A stretch of DNA of 19,664 nucleotides from DATJBF01 sp035515475 (GTDB lineage Bacteria > Verrucomicrobiota > Verrucomicrobiia > Palsa-1439): assembly GCA_035515475.1 (NCBI GenBank), contig DATJBF010000002.1, positions 1 to 19,664 of the forward strand. The letters run 5' to 3'. The position numbers were made by a program, and so were the translations under genes. Under the pieces are notes generated by a model. It was given only the letters and a program-made list of their open reading frames with translations, was not told the DNA's origin and did not search any database. Shown here piece after piece: positions 8,798 to 15,784 of this stretch (the first letter of the stretch is position 1; every line of letters begins with the position of its first letter).

Positions 8798-9715
8798 ATG
8801 AGCACAACTTTGAGTGAAAACGATCTGGCTGATCTGAAGGAAGGCCTGCGCCGCTGCAGCGCCAAGACGGTCGAGGCGGCCGTTCGTTACCGCGAGACCA
8901 AGGATCTCACCGCCATCCCGCAGATCGTGTACGGGATTCTCGAACGCTACCAGCCGGCCACAGCCGCCATCAAACTCTCCGAGGCCAACGAAAACGCCCG
9001 TCTCATCGAGGACATCGGCCTGGACTCGCTGACGCTGCTCGAAATCGTGTTGTCGATCGAGGAAATCCTCACGCTGCGCATCGAGAACGAGGAATTGCGC
9101 GAGATCCGCACCATCGGCCAGCTCAACCAGTTCCTCCACGCGAAGATCACCGGGGCAAAATCCGACGCGCCCGTCCGGCGGTACACCCGCGAGCACATCG
9201 CCCTCGTGCTGCCCCAGCAGCCGCCCTTCATGTTCCTGGATGAGGCCGAGTTGAACGGCGAGTCCGTCAAGGCCAACTACACCATCAAAGGCACGGAATC
9301 ATTCCTCGAAGGCCATTTCCGGGGCGAGCCGATCTTCCCGGCCTCCATCGTCTTTGAGGCGATGGGCCAGGCCGCCTGCCTCTGGGTGCTGGAAAAAGTG
9401 CCCGCCCGACTCGGCAAAGAGATCAAGTCGAACCACGTTTTCTTCGCGTCGCTCGACGGCGCGCACTTCTACCGCAAAACGAAGCCCGGCGAGAAACTCG
9501 AATTCACGCAAACGCTCGTGAAACTGCGCGAGCCACTGGCGATCTTCGATGGCTCGGTGACGTCCAACGGCGACCGCGTGGCCCGCGTCGAGCGGCTCGT
9601 GCTCGCGTTCGGCGAGCAACTGCTCCCGCAGCCGGGCGCCCCGGCAACATCCGAAGCTTCCGCGGCCATCACGGCGCCCGTCGTGTCGAATGATTCGGAT
9701 AACGGTCAGTCCTGA
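8798..9715 (+). CDS. Acyl carrier protein fused to a FabZ-like 3-hydroxyacyl-ACP dehydratase
   Basis: A cytoplasmic two-domain protein of 305 residues. Residues about 35-118 are an acyl carrier domain with the phosphopantetheine attachment serine Ser77 in the EDIGLDSLTLLE motif. Residues about 128-272 are a hotdog dehydratase with PPFMFLD, EGHFRGEPIFP (catalytic His173) and FEAMGQAA (catalytic Glu187, as in FabZ rather than FabA). The family removes water from 3-hydroxyacyl-ACP to give the trans-2-enoyl chain. The usual PG after the active-site loop is PA here (PASIVFEAMG). About 30 low-complexity Ala/Ser/Pro residues end the protein. ATG 8798 is preferred, although the upstream bases carry no clear Shine-Dalgarno; GTG 8765 would add 11 residues. 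The beta-ketoacyl synthase follows after 24 bases, suggesting an operon that builds or modifies a dedicated acyl chain. FabZ and ACP are normally separate proteins, so the fusion suggests a specialised pathway. Confidence 0.88.
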   Translation: MSTTLSENDLADLKEGLRRCSAKTVEAAVRYRETKDLTAIPQIVYGILERYQPATAAIKLSEANENARLIEDIGLDSLTLLEIVLSIEEILTLRIENEELREIRTIGQLNQFLHAKITGAKSDAPVRRYTREHIALVLPQQPPFMFLDEAELNGESVKANYTIKGTESFLEGHFRGEPIFPASIVFEAMGQAACLWVLEKVPARLGKEIKSNHVFFASLDGAHFYRKTKPGEKLEFTQTLVKLREPLAIFDGSVTSNGDRVARVERLVLAFGEQLLPQPGAPATSEASAAITAPVVSNDSDNGQS

Positions 9716-9739
9716 TTTCGCAGTCATTTGCTCCGCACC

Positions 9740-11002
9740 ATGAAGCGCGTCGTCGTCACGGGCTTGGGGTTCATTACCAGCATCGGCAACGACCGGACCG
9801 AGGTGCTGTCCAGCCTCCGGCACTGCCGCACCGGCGTCGAACGGTTTCCGGATTTTGCCGCCGCCGACGTGCCGGTGAAGCTGGTGGGGACCGTCAAAGG
9901 CTTTCAATTTCCCTCGACCTACTTCGAGGACTGGAGCTATCCGACCGGGTACGCACTGACTCGCGAGCAATTGCGCCCGATGGCGCCCAATTCGCTTTTC
10001 GCGTACTGCGCCATGCAACAGGCCATCGCCGAGGCCAAGCTGACGCCCGATCTCGTTTCCAGTCCGCGCACCGGCGTCATGTGCGCCTCGGGCGGCTCGA
10101 TGTGGCTCGCGTACGAGAATTATACCACCATGCTCACCCGCGGCGTCGCCCGCTGTCAACCGATGGGCATCATCAATGCCATTCCCGGCTCGCTCTACAT
10201 CAATCTCGTCTCCTGCTTCCGAATCAAAGGCGGTTCGCTCGGGTTCTCCAGCGCGTGCTCGTCATCCGCCCACGCGCTCGGCGCGGCGTGCGACCTGATC
10301 CGCCTCGACCGCCAAGACCTGGTGTTCGTCGTCGGAGCCGAAGACTGCAACAAATTCAGCATCCTCCCGTTCGCGGGCATTCGGGCGTTGAGCCTGCAGA
10401 CCGACCCCGACAAGTCACCGTGCGCGTTCGACGTGAAGCGCGACGGCTTCGTCGGCACCGGTGGGGCCGCCGTGCTGGTCCTCGAAGAATTGGAGCACGC
10501 CCGGCGCCGCGGCGCGACGGTCTCCGCCGAGGTGCTCGGCTGGGGTCAGTCCTCCGACGGCTACAACGTGCTCGCCCCCGACCCGAGCGGCGACGGCCTC
10601 AAGCGCGCGATCGTGGACGCGTTGCGCGACGCGCATCTGCCGCCTGCCGAAGTCGATTACGTCAATGCCCATGCCACGTCGACGGTCACGGGCGACGTGA
10701 GCGAGTGCCGGGCGATCCGGGCGGTGTTCGGCAACGGCCGAACGCCGCACGTCAGCAGCACGAAAAGCCTCACCGGCCACGGTTTATCGCTGGCGGGCGC
10801 GATGGAGGCCGCCTTCTGCGTCCTGGCGTTGCAGGAGAAGTTCCTTCCGGTCTCGGCCCATATCACGGAACTCGATCCCGAGTGCGCCATCGTCCCCATC
10901 GTCACCAAGCCGATTGCCGACGCGCCCCGCGTGGCGCTCAGCAATTCCAGCGGGTTCGGCGGCACCAACGTCTGCCTCGCGCTGCGTCGCTGGGAACAAT
11001 GA
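9740..11002 (+). CDS. Beta-ketoacyl-ACP synthase (FabF/KAS II type)
   Basis: A cytoplasmic condensing enzyme of 420 residues, the usual length for the FabF/FabB family, which extends an acyl chain by two carbons from malonyl-ACP. The thiolase-fold catalytic triad is complete: Cys173 in SSACSSSAHA, His311 in VNAHATST and His347 in KSLTGHGLSLAGA. The N-terminus MKRVVVTGLGFIT and the glycine-rich SNSSGFGGTN near the C-terminus are family hallmarks. ATG 9740 matches the conserved N-terminus; a TTG four codons upstream is in frame but less likely. No strong Shine-Dalgarno is visible, so coupling to the gene 24 bases upstream is possible. The N-terminal half (about 40-80, AADVPVKLVG... FEDWSYPTGY) diverges from housekeeping FabF, consistent with a dedicated role alongside the ACP-dehydratase fusion. 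It could equally extend polyene or hydroxy-fatty chains. The enzyme class is secure, the product is not. Confidence 0.92.
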   Translation: MKRVVVTGLGFITSIGNDRTEVLSSLRHCRTGVERFPDFAAADVPVKLVGTVKGFQFPSTYFEDWSYPTGYALTREQLRPMAPNSLFAYCAMQQAIAEAKLTPDLVSSPRTGVMCASGGSMWLAYENYTTMLTRGVARCQPMGIINAIPGSLYINLVSCFRIKGGSLGFSSACSSSAHALGAACDLIRLDRQDLVFVVGAEDCNKFSILPFAGIRALSLQTDPDKSPCAFDVKRDGFVGTGGAAVLVLEELEHARRRGATVSAEVLGWGQSSDGYNVLAPDPSGDGLKRAIVDALRDAHLPPAEVDYVNAHATSTVTGDVSECRAIRAVFGNGRTPHVSSTKSLTGHGLSLAGAMEAAFCVLALQEKFLPVSAHITELDPECAIVPIVTKPIADAPRVALSNSSGFGGTNVCLALRRWEQ

Positions 11003-11039
11003 CGGCGCTCGGTCACGCTTCATTCCGATGGTCGTTGGC

Positions 11040-11121
11040 AGGGCCGCGCTGCGCTGGTAGGGCCGCGCTCCAGCGCGGCCTGGACACGCAGGAGATGGAC
11101 GCGGCGGAGCGCGTCCCTACC
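11040..11121. repeat. REP-like cloverleaf palindrome between the ketosynthase and dehydrogenase genes
   Basis: An outer stem GGTAGGG (11056-11062) / CCCTACC (11115-11121) encloses two perfect hairpins: GGCCGCGCT/AGCGCGGCC (11061-11069/11072-11080) and GGACGCG/CGCGTCC (11097-11103/11110-11116). The 11-base word AGGGCCGCGCT also occurs just before it at 11040-11050, as if part of a second copy. Such GTAGGG...CCCTAC elements are REP/BIME-like. Read as RNA it would be very stable and could separate expression of the flanking genes. Confidence 0.65.
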
Positions 11122-11140
11122 GGCTGATGCCTGGTCCACC

Positions 11141-11953
11141 ATGACTCCGCGTACCATTTTCCTCACCGGCGCCAGCTCGGGCATCGGACTGGAGACGGCC
11201 AAACTGCTGACGGCAGGCGGCTTCGAAGTCTGGGGAACCTCCCGCAACCCGGCGCGTCTGCCGCGACTGCCGCACTTCCATCCGGTGGAAATGGATTTGT
11301 TGCGGCCCGATTCGATCCGCAGAGGTTTTGCGGAAGCCCTGAACGAAAGCGGTTCGTTCGACGTGCTGATCAACAACGCCGGGGCCGGCCTGTTCGGCCC
11401 GCTCGAATCGCTGCCGCCGGACGCGGTCGCCGCGCAGTTTCAATTGCTCGTGCAAGCGCCGCTTGAGCTGATCCGGCTGGCGCTGCCGGCCATGCGCGCG
11501 CGCGGGCGCGGCACCATCGTCAACGTCACGTCGCTGGCCGCCCTCCTGCCGATCCCGTTCATGGCACCGTACAGCGCCGCGAAAGCCGCCTTGAGTTCGT
11601 TCACGGAAGCGTTGCGCGTGGAATTGTCGAACACGGCGATCAAGGTCGTCGAGGTGCGGCCGGGCGATATCAACACGACGTTTCATAACGCCACGAAAAG
11701 AATGGACACGGTGGCCGACCCCGCGGATCAACGCCGGGTGCGCGCAGCTTGGGAAACCGAGCTTCGCAACATGGCCGCCGCGCCGTCCCCCGAGCGCGTG
11801 GCCCGGACCGTCCGGCGCGCGATCACGAACCCAAATCCGCCGCCTGTGGTGACGGTGGGTGGGTTCTTTCAGGCGCGGGTGGCGCCGTGGGGCGTGCGGC
11901 TCTTGCCGCCTCGACTATTGGAATGGGCCCTGCGTCGGTATTACGGGATTTGA
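11141..11953 (+). CDS. Classical short-chain dehydrogenase/reductase
   Basis: An NAD(P)-dependent oxidoreductase of 270 residues with the full set of classical SDR motifs: TGASSGIG at 9-16 (cofactor binding), NNAG at 78-81, catalytic Ser131 (NVTSLAA), and Tyr144/Lys148 in YSAAK, followed by PGDI after the active site. A Rossmann fold and reduction of a keto group, or the reverse, are expected. The extended C-terminus (FFQARVAPWGVRLLPPRLLEWALRRYYGI region) resembles lipid-acting SDRs. In this locus it could reduce a 3-ketoacyl-ACP or, more interestingly, the 3-keto product of the oxoamine synthase at 17860-19062, as ketosphinganine reductases do. That assignment is inference. The start is the only ATG giving the conserved N-terminus, and Shine-Dalgarno support is weak. 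The last 131 bases overlap, tail to tail, with the 3' end of the minus-strand glycosyltransferase. Confidence 0.92.
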   Translation: MTPRTIFLTGASSGIGLETAKLLTAGGFEVWGTSRNPARLPRLPHFHPVEMDLLRPDSIRRGFAEALNESGSFDVLINNAGAGLFGPLESLPPDAVAAQFQLLVQAPLELIRLALPAMRARGRGTIVNVTSLAALLPIPFMAPYSAAKAALSSFTEALRVELSNTAIKVVEVRPGDINTTFHNATKRMDTVADPADQRRVRAAWETELRNMAAAPSPERVARTVRRAITNPNPPPVVTVGGFFQARVAPWGVRLLPPRLLEWALRRYYGI

Positions 11954-13094
11954 CGCCAAGTTCGGCAACCATGCGGACGATATCGAGCGGGCGGGGCGAC
12001 GGACACGCAGCCTTCATCGCCCGTTGAATGGCCGCGGGCAACGCCGGCTGCTTCTTCCAGTCGGCCACGACCCGGGCGAGTTCACCGGGGCTTCGGACCA
12101 ACTGCGCCACGCCGTGTCGGCGGCAGAATTCCACGGTAATGCGCTCCTGCGGCATGATCCCGCCGAGACAGTTGAGCAACAGCGGGCAACCGCTGGCGAT
12201 CGCTTCGCTCGTCGTGCCCGTGCCCGGCCGCGCGACGACGGCCGAGACGGACCGCATGAGCTGGCCCACGTTGCTGTTGTGGGGCATCAACCGCACCCGG
12301 GCCCGCGGATTGGCTTTGGACCAGGCCGAAACCTCGCGCGCCGCCACCGGCAATTTCCCACACAGCAACGCGATCTGAACGTCGAGGCCGCTCCGTTTCA
12401 AAGCTTCGAGAAAACGGACGTGGTTGTGCGCGCCGCGACTGGATGCACAGAGCAACATGGTGAATTCGCCGGGGTCGAACTGCAGCACGTCCCGGTAGTA
12501 CGCCGTCCGGACCGCGTCGCTCGACGGGTCGTCTTCGTAAAAGAATCGCCGCAACAGGAATCCGCCGACCCGCGTCTTTTCCCGCGGCATCCCCCGTCGG
12601 ACCGCCGCTTCGCAGGTTTCGGGCACCGCCCCGATGAACAGGTCCACCGCCGGGTTCACCCAGTGTCGGCTGAAACCGTAGCCGTCAGACAATTCGCCGC
12701 AATACGTGACGCAGCGAACGCGCTCTCGGCCAAGCACCTCGCGCGCATACTCAAGAAACACGTGGTTGAGCGAGTCGTGCACGCTGACCAGCACCTCCGG
12801 CTGCAGCCTTTCGAGCACTTGACGGTATCGTTGTGCGCCCAGCGGTTTTCCCGCGCGGACAATCGGCACGATTTCGAGAAAGTTGAAGTAAATGTGATGG
12901 AGAAACGGGGCCCAGCGTTGGATCCGGTTATACAACCACACCCCAAACGCGTAAAACTCGTGCGAGTGTTCGAGAGGCCGCTCCGTGTGAACGGAATGCT
13001 CGCCGCCGTTGTCCGCCTGCGCCCACTCGTGAAACGCCCGGGCGCGCATGTTGTGGCCGCCGCCGGTGCTGGACGTGAGAATCAGAACGCGCAT
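11823..13094 (-). CDS. MGDG-synthase/MurG-like (GT28-type) lipid glycosyltransferase
   Basis: A 423-residue GT-B glycosyltransferase related to monogalactosyl- and processive glucosyl-diacylglycerol synthases, peripheral membrane enzymes that move a sugar from a nucleotide donor to a lipid. The N-terminal acceptor motif SSTGGGHNMRARAF is at about 8-21. Further family landmarks are SVHDSLNHVF, the WVNPAVDLFI stretch, an MLLCASSRGAHNH start of the second Rossmann domain, and ARPGTGTTSEAIASGCP with IMPQE near 285-315, matching the donor-binding KPGG.T.SEA...PGQE region. ATG 13094 begins exactly at the family N-terminus (MRVLILTSSTGGGH). It lacks a strong Shine-Dalgarno and lies 36 bases from the divergent GT4 gene. 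About 43 Pro/Ala-rich terminal residues have no family match and lie over the end of the dehydrogenase gene. Its presence supports a glycolipid product. Acceptor and sugar are unknown. Confidence 0.88.
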   Translation of the reverse strand: MRVLILTSSTGGGHNMRARAFHEWAQADNGGEHSVHTERPLEHSHEFYAFGVWLYNRIQRWAPFLHHIYFNFLEIVPIVRAGKPLGAQRYRQVLERLQPEVLVSVHDSLNHVFLEYAREVLGRERVRCVTYCGELSDGYGFSRHWVNPAVDLFIGAVPETCEAAVRRGMPREKTRVGGFLLRRFFYEDDPSSDAVRTAYYRDVLQFDPGEFTMLLCASSRGAHNHVRFLEALKRSGLDVQIALLCGKLPVAAREVSAWSKANPRARVRLMPHNSNVGQLMRSVSAVVARPGTGTTSEAIASGCPLLLNCLGGIMPQERITVEFCRRHGVAQLVRSPGELARVVADWKKQPALPAAIQRAMKAACPSPRPLDIVRMVAELGVKSRNTDAGPIPIVEAARAARPTAPPAPERTHPPSPQAADLGS

Positions 13095-13108
13095 CGTTTG
13101 AGATTGTG

Positions 13109-13126
13109 CCACAGCACGACCTGTGG
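13109..13126. promoter_or_regulatory. Palindrome in the 36-base divergent promoter gap
   Basis: CCACAG, six bases, CTGTGG form a perfect dyad centred in the 36 bases between the starts of the GT28-like gene (13094, leftward) and the GT4-GT4 gene (13131, rightward). TGT and ACA flank it almost symmetrically (13105-13107 and 13129-13131). The position suits an operator for a dimeric regulator controlling both directions, but the gap is so short that promoter elements must extend into the coding regions. No regulator gene is in view. Confidence 0.35.
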
Positions 13127-13130
13127 TTAC

Positions 13131-15782
13131 ATGAAAAAAGTTCCCATGGACGGAACGTCTCATGTCGCCATGACTGGATCGGCCAGCCGATACCCGTCGC
13201 CGACCGTTGCGTACATCTTCGAAATTCATCCGGTCCTCTCGCAAACTCCGTTGGAGCGCGAGGTGGCCGGCTTGATGGCGCAAGGGCTGACGGTGACCGT
13301 TCACTCGCTGCTGCGCACGAAGCTGAAGACGCCGAATGCACCGGCCGATATCGACCGGTCCCGCGTCGACTACTTCCGCTGGTGGGAGGCGGCGCGACTC
13401 GTCGTGGCGTTGCCCCGCGAATGGCGCCGCGACCCGGCATTGCTGCGCGACGGCTGGCGGATCTTGTGGCGCCACCGCCCGACCGGGTTCGTCAATTCTC
13501 TCGTCAACCTGTGGGCGGCCATCTTCGCCGTCTGCCGGGCGAAGCAGTTCCGGACCAGCGGCGTCCAGCACGTGCACGGAGCCTGGGCGACCGGGCCGGC
13601 CACGGCGGCGGCCATTCTCGGCCGGTTGTGCGGCATCCCGTTCAGTTTCGCCGCGCACGCCTACGATATTTATGAAGGCGGTGGCGACCAGTTCCTCGAA
13701 CCGAAATTGCGCGCCGCCAGCTTCGTGCGCACGATCACCGAGGCCAACCGGGCCTATCTGCAGCAGCGCGCTCCTGAAGCCAACATCTTGCTCGTCCGCA
13801 TGGGTCTGCAGCAACTGCCGCCCCTAGCCCCGCGCGGTCCCGCTCCACAAGCGATTCGCCTCCTCTCGGTGGCGCGGCTCGTTCCGAAGAAAGGCCTCGT
13901 CCATCAACTCGCCGCGTGCCGGCTCCTGAAACAATGGGGCCTGCACCCCGAGGCCCGGATCGTCGGCGACGGCGAATTGAAGCGACGCCTGCAACGGCAA
14001 ATTGACCGGTGGGCACTGACCGGCGTCGTCACCCTCTGCGGCGAACTGGAACAGGAACAAGTCCAGGAAGCCTATCGCTGGGCCGACATCTTCTGGCACA
14101 CCGGCGTTGTTGACGCGCGCGGCAATCGCGACGGGTTGCCCAACGTGATCCCCGAGGCGTTCGCGCACCAACTACCAGTCATCTGCTGCCGCGAACCGGG
14201 CCCGACCGAGGCGGTCACCGACGGAGTCACCGGGCTGGTGGTGGACGTCACGGATCGCGCGGCGCTGGCCGGGGCCGTGCGCCGGCTCGTCGGGGATGAA
14301 CCGTTGCGCCGCCGTTTCGGCGAGAACGGAAGGCGCTGGGTCGAAGAGAATTTCCTGGCTCGCGAGAACATGGCGGTCCTGGCACAAGCTTTCCGCGAGA
14401 CGACGCTGCCTCACCAGAGACGGGCCGAACTGGCCGCCGAGGCCGAATCGGCGTTGGCGGCCCGGCGTTTGGTTGGGAGCGCTCCTGGCGTGAAGGCTCC
14501 GCCCATAATTGCCTACATATTGATGAAGTATCCGAGTTGGTCGCAGACTTTTCTGGAGCGGGAAATCGCCGGGTTGATGAGGCAGGGACTGCGGGTCGAG
14601 GTCCACTCGCTGTGGCGGGCGCGCCCCGAAGCGCCGCCTTCAACGGAAGCCGGCGCGGGCCCGGCCGGCCAGGACCTGACAGTTCATTATTTCCATTGGT
14701 GGGAAGCCGCGCAGTTGGTTGTCGCGCTGCCGCGCGAACTGCGACGGGACCGGAACTTGTTGCGGGACGGCAGGCAACTGGTCGCGCGGTACGGCCAAAC
14801 CGGCCGGACGGATTTCTTGAAGAACCTGTGGGGAGCGATTTTCGCGGTGTGCCGGGCTCGGCAATTCAGGGACCACCGGGTCCGATTGGTCCACGGAGCC
14901 TGGGCCGCCAGCCCGGCCACGGCGGCGGCCGTTCTCGGCCGGCTTTGCCGGATCCCCTTCAGCTTTGGCGCGCAAGCGTACGACATTTACGAACAGGGCG
15001 GAGACCAGTTTCTCGAACCAAAACTGCGCGCCGCCAGCTTCGTGCACACCACCACCCAATCCAACGTCGCCTACCTGCGCCAACGCGTTCCGCAAGCTCG
15101 CCTCGTCATGGCCCGCCGCGGCCTGGACCGGTTGCCTCCCGACGTGGAGCGGAGCGGCACGCCCGGCCCCATCCGCATCCTCTCGGTGGCGCGTCTCGCC
15201 CCCATCAAAGGCCACCAACATCAACTGGCCGCCTGCGCCGTGCTCAAAAAATGGAACGTGCCGTTCGTCGCCCGGATCATCGGAGACGGCGAATTGAAAC
15301 CGGAGCTGGAGCAGCAAATCAACGTGCTGGGTCTGGTCGACTCCGTGACTCTGTGCGGCGGACAACGACAGGAACAGGTGCATCAAGCCTACGAATGGGC
15401 TGACATTTTCTGGCATACCGGCGTCGTCGACGCGCGCGGCAATCGCGATGGATTGCCCAACGTGATCCCCGAAGCGTTTGCACACCAACTGCCGGTCATC
15501 TGCTGCCGCGCGCGCGGCGCGACCGAGGCGGTCGCCGATGGCGTCACCGGGCTGGTCGTGGACGTCACCGATCCGGTGGCGTTGGCCACCGCCGTTCGCC
15601 GCCTCATCGAGAATGAACCGTTGCGGCGCCGGCTCGGTAAGAACGGCAGACGCTGGGTCGAAGAGAATTTCCTGATCGGAGACAACGTCGCGATTCTGGC
15701 CGAAGCGTTTCGTGAAGCCATGGGCGCACCCGTGTGTGCCGCGGCAGTGGAGACGAGCGCCGTAGCGGCGCTCCGGAGTTGA
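13131..15782 (+). CDS. Tandem double GT4 glycosyltransferase (WcaL-like module twice)
   Basis: One continuous frame of 883 residues with two complete copies of a GT-B, GT4-type glycosyltransferase. Module 1 spans about 22-425 and module 2 about 457-863. Each begins with the WcaL/AmsK-like signature (SQTPLEREVAGLM, SQTFLEREIAGLM), then VHGAWA, IPFSF..AYDIYE and FLEPKLRAASFV, and ends the donor domain with RDGLPNVIPEAFAHQLPV. This holds the acidic pair Asp334/Glu342 and Asp773/Glu781, in a DX7E version of the GT4 EX7E motif. GT4 enzymes retain the anomeric configuration and usually extend surface polysaccharides or glycolipids. Most GT4 proteins are about 400 residues, so the double length is unusual. 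The start is ATG 13131, with 13146 and 13170 as alternatives; none has a good Shine-Dalgarno. The frame continues far upstream only as a shadow of the opposite-strand GT28 gene. The next gene carries a third copy. Confidence 0.9.
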   Translation: MKKVPMDGTSHVAMTGSASRYPSPTVAYIFEIHPVLSQTPLEREVAGLMAQGLTVTVHSLLRTKLKTPNAPADIDRSRVDYFRWWEAARLVVALPREWRRDPALLRDGWRILWRHRPTGFVNSLVNLWAAIFAVCRAKQFRTSGVQHVHGAWATGPATAAAILGRLCGIPFSFAAHAYDIYEGGGDQFLEPKLRAASFVRTITEANRAYLQQRAPEANILLVRMGLQQLPPLAPRGPAPQAIRLLSVARLVPKKGLVHQLAACRLLKQWGLHPEARIVGDGELKRRLQRQIDRWALTGVVTLCGELEQEQVQEAYRWADIFWHTGVVDARGNRDGLPNVIPEAFAHQLPVICCREPGPTEAVTDGVTGLVVDVTDRAALAGAVRRLVGDEPLRRRFGENGRRWVEENFLARENMAVLAQAFRETTLPHQRRAELAAEAESALAARRLVGSAPGVKAPPIIAYILMKYPSWSQTFLEREIAGLMRQGLRVEVHSLWRARPEAPPSTEAGAGPAGQDLTVHYFHWWEAAQLVVALPRELRRDRNLLRDGRQLVARYGQTGRTDFLKNLWGAIFAVCRARQFRDHRVRLVHGAWAASPATAAAVLGRLCRIPFSFGAQAYDIYEQGGDQFLEPKLRAASFVHTTTQSNVAYLRQRVPQARLVMARRGLDRLPPDVERSGTPGPIRILSVARLAPIKGHQHQLAACAVLKKWNVPFVARIIGDGELKPELEQQINVLGLVDSVTLCGGQRQEQVHQAYEWADIFWHTGVVDARGNRDGLPNVIPEAFAHQLPVICCRARGATEAVADGVTGLVVDVTDPVALATAVRRLIENEPLRRRLGKNGRRWVEENFLIGDNVAILAEAFREAMGAPVCAAAVETSAVAALRS
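14475..14492 (+). promoter_or_regulatory. Possible internal translation start for the second GT4 module
   Basis: GGGAG (14475-14479), a ten-base spacer and an in-frame GTG (14490-14492) lie exactly in the linker before module 2. The third copy also starts with a GTG at the equivalent place (15785) after GGAG. This may be a relic, or a working start giving a free second module. It is weak evidence on its own. Confidence 0.3.
15775..15778 (+). promoter_or_regulatory. Shine-Dalgarno deciding a GTG start
   Basis: GGAG followed by six bases and GTG at 15785. The site overlaps the last codons and TGA stop (15780-15782) of the preceding gene, so the two glycosyltransferase genes are probably translationally coupled. 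Confidence 0.65.
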
Positions 15783-15784
15783 GT

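Noticed and set aside
9299..10159. Minus-strand frame opposite dehydratase and ketosynthase
   Set aside because: His/Arg/Gly-rich shadow typical of GC-rich antisense frames, with no motifs and spanning two real genes.
10081..11127. Plus-strand frame of about 350 codons within and past the ketosynthase
   Set aside because: Arg/Pro-rich alternative frame of a gene with a complete catalytic triad.
11859..13130. Upstream extension of the GT4-GT4 reading frame
   Set aside because: This 1.27 kb is antisense to the GT28-like gene, whose motifs are clear. The extension has no family signature, and the GT4 fold begins after 13190.
13095..13814. N-terminal extension of the GT28-like protein
   Set aside because: It is antisense to GT4 module 1, and the family N-terminus MRVLILTSSTGGGH starts at 13094.
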